Source: Chlamydiota bacterium (GTDB lineage: Bacteria > Chlamydiota > Chlamydiia > Chlamydiales > Rhabdochlamydiaceae). From it: 64,000 nt of DNA. Position numbers and translations under genes: made by a program. The stretch is from positions 16,097 through 80,096 of the forward strand of contig JAKEHU010000008.1 of NCBI GenBank assembly GCA_022614855.1. The letters run 5' to 3'. Numbering within the stretch: the stretch's first letter is position 1; each line of letters starts with the position of its first letter. Positions 56,773 through 64,000 of this stretch are shown in pieces. The notes below the pieces were generated by a model. That model was not told where the DNA came from. It saw only the letters and a program-made list of their open reading frames with translations, and did no database searches.

Positions 56773-57513
56773 ATGGTTTCAAAAGGAGTTCTCGTAGGTT
56801 CGGATAAAAAACTGGAATGGCTTTTGCCCTGGTGGTGGAGCCATTATTCTTTTTGCAACTCTTTTCCTGTTGCATTTGCTGATTTTGGCCTTTCTGAAAA
56901 GATGAAAAAATGGTGTTTAGACCATGGCAAACTTCTACAAGTGTCCATCCCATCTTTTAAGCAAAAAAAAATTGGCCTTGTCTTAAAAAATCAATGGGAG
57001 AAGAGTTATGGGAAAACTTTTTTACATGCGAGAAAAAGTTGGCTGAAAAAACCTTTTGCTCTTTTGCATACTCCTTATGAGAAAACCATCTGGTTTGATC
57101 TCGATTGTGAAATACTAGCTCCCATCGATCAAATGTTTGATTTTTGCAATGAAAAGCATCCAATTGCTATGGCAAGAGAGCCTTCAAATCAAAATAGTAT
57201 TATGTACAATACTGGAGTGATCGTTTACCAAAAAGGAGCTTTTCTCATTGAAAAATGGGCAAGAGAAATGGTGGTCGATTTCCATCGATTTTTGGGAGAT
57301 CAGCAGCTTTTATCCGACCTCATTCACCGAGAAAAGCATCGAGTAGTAGAATTGGAAAAACGGTATAACTGGCGCATGAAAGAGGGAATCCCACTTGATG
57401 CAAAGGTCATTCACTGGGTAGGAGAATGGGGAAAAGCCTTTCTCAAAAAATATGGAGGCTTTAAAAATTTCTTAAAGGCAGAAAAATCGCTTTCGATCTC
57501 ATTAAATGAATAA
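56773..57513 (+). CDS. Glycosyltransferase-like protein (nucleotide-diphospho-sugar fold)
   Basis: 246 residues. It has the architecture of GT-A transferases: an N-terminal strand VLVGSDKKLEWLLPWWWSHY, the metal-binding DxD in KTIWFDLDCEILAPIDQMF, IMYNTGVIVYQKG, then DQQLLSDLIHRE and [17 protein letters not shown]. This resembles GT8-type enzymes. Acceptor unknown; LPS or a surface glycan is possible, or a host protein. The start ATG lies immediately after palindromic element 12, so its native promoter may be displaced or the repeat may carry it. Its 3' end overlaps rnpA on the other strand by 103 bp. Confidence 0.68.
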   Translation: MVSKGVLVGSDKKLEWLLPWWWSHYSFCNSFPVAFADFGLSEKMKKWCLDHGKLLQVSIPSFKQKKIGLVLKNQWEKSYGKTFLHARKSWLKKPFALLHTPYEKTIWFDLDCEILAPIDQMFDFCNEKHPIAMAREPSNQNSIMYNTGVIVYQKGAFLIEKWAREMVVDFHRFLGDQQLLSDLIHREKHRVVELEKRYNWRMKEGIPLDAKVIHWVGEWGKAFLKKYGGFKNFLKAEKSLSISLNE

Positions 57514-57950
57514 GGAAAATTTTTAATAGATGGGTAGACGTTTAAGACTAGATTTTCGGGTAGAGAGGAATAATTCAACCTAAAAACTTCTCTAACAAGT
57601 CGTTTAAACCGATTTCTTTTCACAGCTTTTCCATATTTTCTTGAAATGGTAATTCCCAATTTTCTGCATCCTTCTAACTTTGAAAAGGCATAATCAATGG
57701 CAATCCACTGACCAGTGAACCGAGATTTATTTTGCAAAAAATATTGATATTCTTTTTTAGACCGAAGCCGAACATCTTTTGGAAAGGTGGCTAAGCCGTC
57801 AACCTTTTGCGACCTGAGCGTCTTCTGCGGCTGACCACTTTTCTTCCACTTGCTGTCTTCATCCTTTTGCGAAATCCGAACGTGGATTTTCGCTTTCTTT
57901 TGCTTGGCTGGTAGGTACGTTTCATGAAAAATCCTAGTTTCTAAAACCAT
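57411..57950 (-). CDS. rnpA: Ribonuclease P protein component, N-terminally extended across rpmH
   Basis: The RnpA core is unmistakable: [40 protein letters not shown] and [12 protein letters not shown] with the RNR box. No ATG, GTG or TTG occurs in frame between the core and codons lying upstream of rpmH. The first usable starts are ATG 57950 ([14 protein letters not shown], 179 residues; AGGA four bases ahead) and ATG 57992 (193 residues). The whole rpmH gene is therefore nested out of frame within rnpA, as reported for Thermus. A rare start such as ATT is the alternative. The protein binds RNase P RNA for 5' tRNA maturation. Confidence 0.85.
   Translation of the reverse strand: MVLETRIFHETYLPAKQKKAKIHVRISQKDEDSKWKKSGQPQKTLRSQKVDGLATFPKDVRLRSKKEYQYFLQNKSRFTGQWIAIDYAFSKLEGCRKLGITISRKYGKAVKRNRFKRLVREVFRLNYSSLPENLVLNVYPSIKNFPYSFNEIESDFSAFKKFLKPPYFLRKAFPHSPTQ
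57791..57925 (-). CDS. rpmH: 50S ribosomal protein L34
   Basis: 44 residues reading [20 protein letters not shown] and ending SGRKRLTA, an exact family pattern. It is too short for most ORF finders. AGGA lies six bases ahead of the ATG. It is nested in the rnpA frame, which is shifted by one base. L34 sits in the 50S subunit. The rpmH-rnpA order is nearly universal in bacteria, but normally the two adjoin or overlap only slightly. Confidence 0.96.
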   Translation of the reverse strand: MKRTYQPSKRKRKSTFGFRKRMKTASGRKVVSRRRRSGRKRLTA

Positions 57951-58036
57951 GAATCCTAGAGGGTAAATTATATCTATAGAATTGTCAAACATTTTTCATT
58001 GCATTGAAAAATTTTTTATCATACTTTTTAAAAAAT

Positions 58037-58402
58037 ATGCACAAACAGTGGGTTCTTTTTTTCGCCTGGATTACTGCTGCAGGAGCAACAATTGGAAGTC
58101 TATTTTTTAGTGAAGTGATCAGCCTAGAGCCTTCAGATCTTGGATGGTATCAGAGAATTTGCATGTATCCACTTGCTTGGATACTTGGGGTTGCTTTTTA
58201 TAAAAAATTTTATGGAATTGTCACTTATGTTTTTCCTTTTACTCTGATTGGCACTGCTCTTGCAGGTATGCTAGCGATCCGAGCTAAGCCAGGAGAATAT
58301 TCGATTGGTCTAGGTCCTATCAATGTTCCATTCTTATCATTAGCAGCATTTGGGACCCTAACTCTATTGCTGTTATGGCTGTGGAACAAAAGAACACGAT
58401 AG
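58037..58402 (+). CDS. BdbC/DsbB-like membrane protein lacking the redox cysteines
   Basis: 121 residues from ATG 58037; a TTG start at 58004 would add 11. Four hydrophobic segments. The motif region DLGWYQRICMYPLAWILG is that of BdbC/DsbB quinone-linked thiol oxidases, where CELCWYQRI-type sequence normally carries a CxxC pair. Here both cysteines are replaced (PSDLGWYQR), and no second pair is visible; the only Cys is in ICMYP. It thus keeps the fold but not the chemistry. It could be an inactive homologue with another role. Its last 30 bp overlap the convergent PI4K-like gene. Confidence 0.72.
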   Translation: MHKQWVLFFAWITAAGATIGSLFFSEVISLEPSDLGWYQRICMYPLAWILGVAFYKKFYGIVTYVFPFTLIGTALAGMLAIRAKPGEYSIGLGPINVPFLSLAAFGTLTLLLLWLWNKRTR

Positions 58403-59479
58403 TTTTTGATTTATTACTCTGATGGAATCATTACTAACAGAGACCAAATATTGCAAATAGCAAACTCTTTGTAAAAGAGCCTCCACAGAAGATCCCATGC
58501 CAAAAAAGTGAAAAAGATCTGTAATTTTTTCCACAGGAATATGCAAAATTTTTTCCTTTGTCCTTTGTGAAAGAAAAAATTCTGCATGAGGAAGATTGAC
58601 AAGAATATTTCGCAATTCTTCATTTCTCTCGGGAAACGCATGGCCATTGTCAAATTTATACAACTGGTAAAAATGGGGTCTTCTTTCCACTGCAACAATA
58701 TTGCTACTATGGGCATCTGTATCGAAGATAATCCAAATGAAGATCATCAAATCTTCAAAATTGCTTTGATCAAAAAAAGTCAAAACCTCTTTTTTTGTCG
58801 CTTTGCGTTTTTCATGATATTTCATCAATTGGTTAAGACAAATGGAATTTGGAATGTATTCTTGCACGGAGCAAAGCTTTTCTTTGATAATTGGATTATC
58901 TTGCGTGTGATCTAAAATATCGTGGAATTCTTTTCTTTCTAAAATCGCGAGAAACGTTTTTGGCACGAGAGTTTCTAATTCCAAAATTTTTGATACTTCA
59001 TGTGCTAATACCTCTGATAGAGAAGATCGATAAAGAGGAATGGTGGAAAATTTTTTTAAAACTCTGTAACTTAATGGAGAACCTAGATGTTTGGGATTGT
59101 TGAGACAAGAAATTGCTTCATCAGTGGGCTTGACGATAAATCGAGGAATGGTTTTTTCATCTGAAAAAAGGTAGGTTCCTCCAGTCCCCGGTTGGATTAA
59201 GGAAACTTTTCCAGTTTTTTCAATCTTATTCAACAATTCTAAATCTTCAGATGGAGTGCACTCATGAAGAGTTTCTCTCCAATAATTTGTCAAAAATGCA
59301 ATCTCTTTTCTCCGCTGGTCGATTTCCTGTTCTAAAAGGCCATTTTCATCGAGAATGCGAAGAGATGGCCAGATCACGCCAAAATGGTAATGGTCCGATT
59401 CATCAACAGGAAAAGACCCTTCTACATGAAAAAAGGTTAGCGAAAAAAAAAGAAAAAAAAGATTTTTAATGGTTTTCAT
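58373..59479 (-). CDS. Exported PI3/PI4-kinase-like protein
   Basis: 368 residues with signal peptide (MKTIKNLFFLFFSLTFFHVE). Kinase-like signatures in order: GTGGTYLF (98-105), FIVKPTDEA (114-122) with a candidate ATP-binding Lys117, LSEVLAHEVSKILELETLVP (154-173), SVQEYIPNS (204-212), IFDTDAHSSNIV (251-262) with Asp255 and Asn260 as catalytic-loop residues, and YKFDNGHAFPE (274-284) with Asp277 as metal ligand. This spacing resembles the plant PI4K-gamma type. The substrate could be a phosphoinositide or protein. The exported location suggests action outside the bacterial cytoplasm. It lies downstream of oppA with 14 bp overlap. Confidence 0.65.
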   Translation of the reverse strand: MKTIKNLFFLFFSLTFFHVEGSFPVDESDHYHFGVIWPSLRILDENGLLEQEIDQRRKEIAFLTNYWRETLHECTPSEDLELLNKIEKTGKVSLIQPGTGGTYLFSDEKTIPRFIVKPTDEAISCLNNPKHLGSPLSYRVLKKFSTIPLYRSSLSEVLAHEVSKILELETLVPKTFLAILERKEFHDILDHTQDNPIIKEKLCSVQEYIPNSICLNQLMKYHEKRKATKKEVLTFFDQSNFEDLMIFIWIIFDTDAHSSNIVAVERRPHFYQLYKFDNGHAFPERNEELRNILVNLPHAEFFLSQRTKEKILHIPVEKITDLFHFFGMGSSVEALLQRVCYLQYLVSVSNDSIRVINQKLSCSFVPQP

Positions 59480-61046
59480 GGTTGATGGAAATTTTTTCGA
59501 AAAAACAATTTCCTAGAGGGGCAAAATCTACATTTTTCAAATATGGTTTTGCAATGAAAGCAGAATTCCAGTGGAAAATGGGAGCAATCGGCATTTCTTC
59601 GATAAAGATTTTTTCTGCTTCTTCTAAAATATCTTGCCTCTCATTTTTATCTGCTGCAAAAAAGGAGCGGTTTAAAAGGTCAATATAAGTTTGATTTTCC
59701 CAATGTGGATAGTTTTTTACATTGGTCTTGTATTTAAACCTTTCAAAGATATTCATCGGGTCATTGTATTGTGCAACCCAATGGGTTTGAGCAAGAAAAA
59801 AATCTCTTTTAGCTAATCGATCAATGAGAATTTTATGATCCATCTTTTCCAATTTGATATCGATATCTAGAGCTTTTTTCCATTGGTATTGGATTGCTTG
59901 TGCGATCTTGCGATATTTTTCTGAGTTGGAATAGAGATAGTGAATTTCGGGAAAATCTTTCTTTAGCATCCCCAGTTCTTTTAATCCTTCGGCAAAAAGC
60001 TGTTTAGCATATTCAATATCTGCATCCTTAAAATATTTGCTTTCTCTGCCTTTTAGAATTGGCGGAATCATTCCTAAAGCTTCTTTTTCATCTAATTGGG
60101 TGATGTGAAAAATGATTTCATTTCGATTGATTGCAAATGAAAAAGCTTTTCGGATTTTTTTATTGGAAAAGGGTGGTTGAGAAGTATTGAATACACAAAA
60201 AGTGGTCGCTGCCGTTGGTCTGATTTGCACGAGTCCTTTTTTGAGTAGGTCTGGTATAGCATCAGTGGGAATTTGACCTAAAAGATCAATTTGTTCCTTT
60301 TCAAACATTTGCAAAGCTGTCATCTCATTATCGATCATTGAGATGTGAATGGAATCGAGAAAAATTTCCTCTTTTCTATGATAATGGTTATTTTTCATTA
60401 GAACCATTTCATTATTGTATTTCCAACTTTTGACAAAGAATGGTCCGCTTGTAACCATTCCTTTTTCTACGAATTGATCCGACTTTGATTTAATCGGAAA
60501 GAAAACGCAAAAAGAAATCAATTCTAAAAAATAGGGAGTGGGATTTTCTAGCTCGATAAGAAGTGTTTTTGCATCTTTAGCATAGATGGCTACTTCAGAT
60601 AGGGGAACTGCTCCTGTTTTTGCTAAAATCGCATTTTTGATGGGATAGAGAAGATGTGCATTGAGGGAAGGAAAAGAAGGGGAAAGGATATTCTTCCAGG
60701 AATTTTCAAAATCCCATGCTGTAATCGGGCTTCCATCTGACCAAACCACATCTTTCAAATGAAAAAGATAGGATTTTCGATCCTCAGAAATAATCAATTC
60801 TTTTGCTAAGGAAAGCTCTGCTTTCCCATTGGGATTCATTCTTGTTAAACCATCGTAAAGTAAAAAATGAAGCATGGAAGAAGAGAGATCTCCCCCTCTT
60901 CTTGGATCTAGCGTTGCTGGATCAGAGGGCATACTTAGGCGAAGTTGCTTTAAGTTAGAATGATTTGGTGGAGAAGAGCAATGTGTGAGAAAAATCATTG
61001 CAAAAATGAGATAGAAACTTTTTTGCAGGTTTTGATTTTTGAACAA
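59466..61046 (-). CDS. oppA: Oligopeptide-binding lipoprotein (OppA family)
   Basis: 526 residues. Signal with lipobox LTHC near residue 23, so membrane-anchored. SBP family 5 features: LRLSMPSDPATLDPRRGGDL, YDGLTRMNPNGKAELSLAKE, VWSDGSPITAWDFENSWKNI and the C-terminal FFAADKNERQDILEEAEKIF region. It captures peptides for an ABC importer; no permease or ATPase gene is adjacent. The start is TTG 61046; the next ATG would truncate the signal. Its ribosome-binding GAGG lies inside the hairpin at 61048-61094, so folding could limit translation. Confidence 0.88.
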   Translation of the reverse strand: MFKNQNLQKSFYLIFAMIFLTHCSSPPNHSNLKQLRLSMPSDPATLDPRRGGDLSSSMLHFLLYDGLTRMNPNGKAELSLAKELIISEDRKSYLFHLKDVVWSDGSPITAWDFENSWKNILSPSFPSLNAHLLYPIKNAILAKTGAVPLSEVAIYAKDAKTLLIELENPTPYFLELISFCVFFPIKSKSDQFVEKGMVTSGPFFVKSWKYNNEMVLMKNNHYHRKEEIFLDSIHISMIDNEMTALQMFEKEQIDLLGQIPTDAIPDLLKKGLVQIRPTAATTFCVFNTSQPPFSNKKIRKAFSFAINRNEIIFHITQLDEKEALGMIPPILKGRESKYFKDADIEYAKQLFAEGLKELGMLKKDFPEIHYLYSNSEKYRKIAQAIQYQWKKALDIDIKLEKMDHKILIDRLAKRDFFLAQTHWVAQYNDPMNIFERFKYKTNVKNYPHWENQTYIDLLNRSFFAADKNERQDILEEAEKIFIEEMPIAPIFHWNSAFIAKPYLKNVDFAPLGNCFFEKISINHENH

Positions 61047-61047
61047 G

Positions 61048-61094
61048 AAAAAAACCTCACCAAAAGGTTACTAATCCTATCTGGAGGTTTTTTT
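61048..61094 (-). terminator. Hairpin between rho and oppA
   Basis: AAAAAAACCTC (61048-61058) and GAGGTTTTTTT (61084-61094) are complementary around a 25-base loop. It follows the rho stop by 17 bp and ends 2 bp before the oppA start, so it may act as a weak terminator or attenuator. Confidence 0.6.
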
Positions 61095-61110
61095 TAAAAG
61101 AAGAGAAATT

Positions 61111-62448
61111 TTATTCTCCTTTCATTGAAAGGAGAAATTCAACATTGCTATTTGTTTTTCTGAGACGTCCAAGCAAAAGGTTCATTGCGTCCAAAGGAGA
61201 TAAATCTGCCAAAGCTTGGCGCATTAAATAAATTTTTTCTAGTTCATGTGGATGGTAGAGAAGTTCTTCTTTGCGAGTTCCGCTTCTTACAAGATCAATA
61301 GCTGGCCAAACACGTCGATCAGCAAGTTTTCTCTCCATGACGAGTTCCATATTGCCAGTGCCTTTGAACTCTTCAAAGATTACCTCATCCATTCTCGATC
61401 CGGTTTCGATCAAAATCGTAGCGATAATTGTTAAAGAGCCGCCCTCTTCTATGTTTCGAGCAGCACCAAAGAACCTCTTTGGCTTATGGAGTGCACTTGC
61501 ATCCACTCCACCTGTGAGAATTTTTCCAGAGTGGGGTTGTACTGTGTTATGCGCTCTTGCAAGTCTAGTCAAAGAGTCCAATAGAATGACAACATCATGG
61601 CCATATTCAACGAGTCTTCTCGCTTTTTCAATGACCATTTCTGAAATTTGAACGTGTCTTTCTGGTGGCTCGTCAAAAGTAGAAGAAATAACCTCTCCTT
61701 TGACGCTGCGGATCATGTCTGTAACTTCTTCTGGGCGCTCGTCGATTAGTAGGACGATTAAAATTACTTCGGGATTATTTGTGGTGATTGCATTTGCAAT
61801 ATCCTGCAGAATGATCGTTTTACCAGTTCTTGTTGGAGCAACGATAAGTCCCCTTTGTCCTTTTCCGATAGGAGCAGCCAAATCAATCACGCGATTTGTA
61901 AGACGCTCTTTTCCTGTTTCCATGACAAGGCGTTCATTTGGATAAAGAGGAGTGAGGTTTTCAAAAAGAATGCGCTCTTTGGCACTTTCGGGATTTTTCC
62001 CATTGATCTTCTCTACTTTGAGCATGGCAAAGTATTTTTCTTTTTCTTTGGGAGAGCGGATTGTTCCATAGACAGTATCACCTTTTTTAAGGTCGAATCT
62101 TCGAATTTGAGCAGGGGATACATAAATATCTTCTGCAGAAGGAAGGTAATTGTAGTTTGGTGATCGCAAGAAGCCAAAGCCATCCGGGAGAATTTCCAAA
62201 ACTCCTTCACCGACGAGAGTTTCATTGGGCATGTCCGATTTGCGCTTGACAATTTCAAAAACCATTTGTGATTTGGTGAGAGATCCTAGACCAGTGAGAC
62301 CAATTGTGCGGGCGTGTTGATGGAGCTGATCGATGTTCATTCTCTGTAGATCAGATATTTTTGTAAGCGCGTGCTCTACTTTTTGCTCTTCAGCAGGGTG
62401 AGTTTTATCTGCTTCTGCTTCTTGAATAGGGGGTTCTTCTTGAGACAT
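61111..62448 (-). CDS. rho: Transcription termination factor Rho
   Basis: 445 residues. The N-terminal helical and cold-shock-like RNA-binding domain includes [20 protein letters not shown] and [20 protein letters not shown]. The ATPase has Walker A in [20 protein letters not shown] (Rho usually has APPKAGKT), the catalytic region [25 protein letters not shown] and the secondary RNA site [20 protein letters not shown]. It is a hexameric helicase that ends transcription of untranslated RNA. It lies downstream of coaE; the order polA-coaE-rho is conserved in Chlamydia. Confidence 0.96.
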   Translation of the reverse strand: MSQEEPPIQEAEADKTHPAEEQKVEHALTKISDLQRMNIDQLHQHARTIGLTGLGSLTKSQMVFEIVKRKSDMPNETLVGEGVLEILPDGFGFLRSPNYNYLPSAEDIYVSPAQIRRFDLKKGDTVYGTIRSPKEKEKYFAMLKVEKINGKNPESAKERILFENLTPLYPNERLVMETGKERLTNRVIDLAAPIGKGQRGLIVAPTRTGKTIILQDIANAITTNNPEVILIVLLIDERPEEVTDMIRSVKGEVISSTFDEPPERHVQISEMVIEKARRLVEYGHDVVILLDSLTRLARAHNTVQPHSGKILTGGVDASALHKPKRFFGAARNIEEGGSLTIIATILIETGSRMDEVIFEEFKGTGNMELVMERKLADRRVWPAIDLVRSGTRKEELLYHPHELEKIYLMRQALADLSPLDAMNLLLGRLRKTNSNVEFLLSMKGE

Positions 62449-62476
62449 GTTTTTTCCTTCAACTCCTTATATTGAA

Positions 62477-63079
62477 TTATTTCATAAGATCTGGGTAAAT
62501 TTGTTTTATAGATTTTTCTAAATCTGAAAAAGATCCATTGTTTTGGATGATAAAATCTGCTTTAGCTGCTTTTTGCGTCATATCCCATTGCCTAGACATT
62601 CTCTTTTCAAATTCTTCAGCTTCTCTATGTGGTTGAGAGAGAAACCGACTTCGAGCAATCTCGGGACTGGCCACCACAGCGATAACACAGTCAAATAGAT
62701 GTTCATTTTCACTTTCATAAAGCAAAGGAATTTCCGCTACAAATAAAGAGTAAACATTTTTTTTTTTGACTTGAGAATATTGTCTTTCAATTTCATGAAT
62801 AACAGCTGGATGAATGATTTTTTCCAGATTTTGCAATTTTTCTGGATGGGAAAATACCTTTTTTGCAATTTTAGCTCGGTCTAGCTCATCTCCACTTATG
62901 ATTTCTTTCCCAAGAAGTTGTATGATTTCTTGACCGATTTTTGTTTTGGGAGATAACAATTGGTGAACAATTTCATCAGCATCGACAACATAAGCGCCAA
63001 ACTTCTTTAAAATCTGGCATACAGATGTCTTTCCGCTCGATAAACCACCTGTTACAGCAATTTTCCTCAAGATTAACAT
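62477..63079 (-). CDS. coaE: Dephospho-CoA kinase
   Basis: 200 residues from ATG 63079 (MLILRKIAVTGGLSSGKTSV), close after GGGGGG. The frame opens at TTG 63088. Walker A is GGLSSGKTS, followed by VVDADEIVHQLL, KIIHPAVIHEIE, VAEIPLLYE and RFLSQPHREAEEFEKRMSRQ, all CoaE features. It phosphorylates dephospho-CoA in the last step of coenzyme A synthesis. It overlaps polA by 7 bp. Confidence 0.93.
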   Translation of the reverse strand: MLILRKIAVTGGLSSGKTSVCQILKKFGAYVVDADEIVHQLLSPKTKIGQEIIQLLGKEIISGDELDRAKIAKKVFSHPEKLQNLEKIIHPAVIHEIERQYSQVKKKNVYSLFVAEIPLLYESENEHLFDCVIAVVASPEIARSRFLSQPHREAEEFEKRMSRQWDMTQKAAKADFIIQNNGSFSDLEKSIKQIYPDLMK

Positions 63080-64000
63080 TCCCCCCAATTTTTTCCAATG
63101 GAAATGTTCACTGTGAGGGGGACCTTTAGTTTCACCACATTTTCCATGATTTTTTTTACCTCCTTTGCAAGGTTTTCCACTTCTTCATCGGGCGATTCAA
63201 AGATGAGTTCATCATGAATCTGGAGAAGGAGGTAACCAGAGAATTGTTTTTCTTTTATCATCTTATCAATTTGGATCATAGCAACTTTGATTAGGTCAGC
63301 AGTCGTTCCCTGAAGAGGGGTATTGATGGCTAGCCTTTCTGCTGCTTGCCTAATCATGGGATTTTTGCTGTGAATTTCTGGAATGGGTCTTTGTCTTCCA
63401 GTCATCGTAACTGCTTTTCCCGTTTTTCTCACAAATTCTTTGCAGGATTCAAGATAGGTTTGTATCTTTGGATATCTGCTAAAATATTTTGTAATGAATT
63501 CTGCGGCTTGTTTGACATCAATATTTAATTCCTTTGATAGACCAAAAGCTTGTTGTCCATAGAGAATTCCAAAATTCACAGTTTTTGCGACGCTGCGCAT
63601 ATCAGGAGAAACAGCAGAAAGCGGCAAATCAAAAACTAAAGAAGCTGTAAATGTATGGATATCCTCTCCTTTTTCAAAAGCTTTGATGAGAGTCAGATCT
63701 TCGCTAAAATGGGCGAGAAGTCTCAGCTCGATTTGCGAATAATCGGCTGAAAGATAACTCCAATTGTCCCGCCTTGGTCGAAATGCCTCTCTGATTTTGC
63801 GACCTTCCTGAGAGCGAATCGGGATATTTTGCAAATTTGGATCCTGACAAGAAAGACGACCCGTTGCGGTTACAGATTGATTGAATGTGCAATGGATGCG
63901 ACCAGTTTTGGAAGAAATTTGACTGGGAAGTGCATCGACATAGGTCGACCTAAGTTTTTCTATCAGTCGATAGTCGATGATTTTTTCGATGATGGGATGA
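63073..64000 (-). CDS. polA: DNA polymerase I, C-terminal part (runs off the window)
   Basis: The frame is open from the window edge to the stop at 63073, giving about 308 residues. The family A polymerase domain is clear: TATGRLSCQDPNLQNIPIRS, DYSQIELRLLAHFSED (motif A), RSVAKTVNFGILYGQQAFGL (motif B), and LLLQIHDELIFESPDEEVE (motif C). It fills gaps in repair and Okazaki fragment processing. The nuclease domains lie outside the window, so their presence cannot be judged. It overlaps coaE and is upstream of it. Confidence 0.95.
   Translation of the reverse strand, partial: HPIIEKIIDYRLIEKLRSTYVDALPSQISSKTGRIHCTFNQSVTATGRLSCQDPNLQNIPIRSQEGRKIREAFRPRRDNWSYLSADYSQIELRLLAHFSEDLTLIKAFEKGEDIHTFTASLVFDLPLSAVSPDMRSVAKTVNFGILYGQQAFGLSKELNIDVKQAAEFITKYFSRYPKIQTYLESCKEFVRKTGKAVTMTGRQRPIPEIHSKNPMIRQAAERLAINTPLQGTTADLIKVAMIQIDKMIKEKQFSGYLLLQIHDELIFESPDEEVENLAKEVKKIMENVVKLKVPLTVNISIGKNWGEC

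Overview
The window is AT-rich bacterial DNA that reads as a member of the Chlamydiota, most likely from the Simkania/Fritschea side of the phylum. The evidence is a chlamydial-type histone H1-like protein (13153-13353), an LL-diaminopimelate aminotransferase, gene neighbourhoods that I recall from Chlamydia (hctA-rumA-yajC; mfd-alaS-tkt near amn and efp; rnc-radA; sod-accD-dut-ptsN-ptsN; polA-coaE-rho), a bilobed Inc-like membrane protein, and a group I intron in the 23S rRNA gene after E. coli position 1931, a trait known from Simkania negevensis. The species cannot be fixed without database comparison.

Layout: 1-3.7 kb carries the start of isocitrate dehydrogenase (minus), kpsF, a NhaD-type antiporter, a 50-residue cationic peptide gene and an exported flavin reductase. 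3.9-9.44 kb is an rRNA operon (16S, intron-containing 23S, 5S) with visible RNase III processing stems. 9.8-22.4 kb holds an orphan two-partner-secretion transporter, an RRM protein, a kinase-like membrane protein, the short H1-like protein, rumA, yajC, a large coiled-coil protein, a purple-acid-phosphatase-like enzyme, a HTH/Fic-ankyrin pair and htpG. 22.5-35.4 kb holds nadE, a stand-alone LanM-dehydratase-like protein, epmA-efp, an Inc-like protein, and amn followed by a TpsA/TpsB pair. 35.7-49.7 kb is mainly housekeeping (mfd, alaS, tkt, bioF-like, dapL, an LRR protein, rnc, radA). 49.9-58.4 kb has two paralogous small membrane proteins, sodA, accD, dut, two PTS IIA genes, a DTW protein, a thioredoxin-fold protein, a glycosyltransferase and rnpA/rpmH. 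The end carries a PI4-kinase-like exported protein, an oligopeptide-binding lipoprotein, rho, coaE and the 3' part of polA.

Two themes stand out. First, about a dozen dispersed palindromic elements of roughly 160-177 bp lie between genes. Several share the core CATATGCNNAGCTGCATATG or its slight variants. Their termini often supply the stop codon or last residues of the upstream gene, or the start codon of the next. Second, the accessory genes look host-directed: Fic plus ankyrin, LanM-like dehydratase/kinase fold, PI4K-like kinase with a signal peptide, F-box-like LRR protein, Inc-like protein and a two-partner secretion pair. The rnpA gene appears to start upstream of rpmH and to encode the whole of rpmH out of frame, as described for Thermus.

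All functional calls rest on reading motifs by eye. No search or alignment was run. No tRNA gene, CRISPR array, transposase or integrase was seen.
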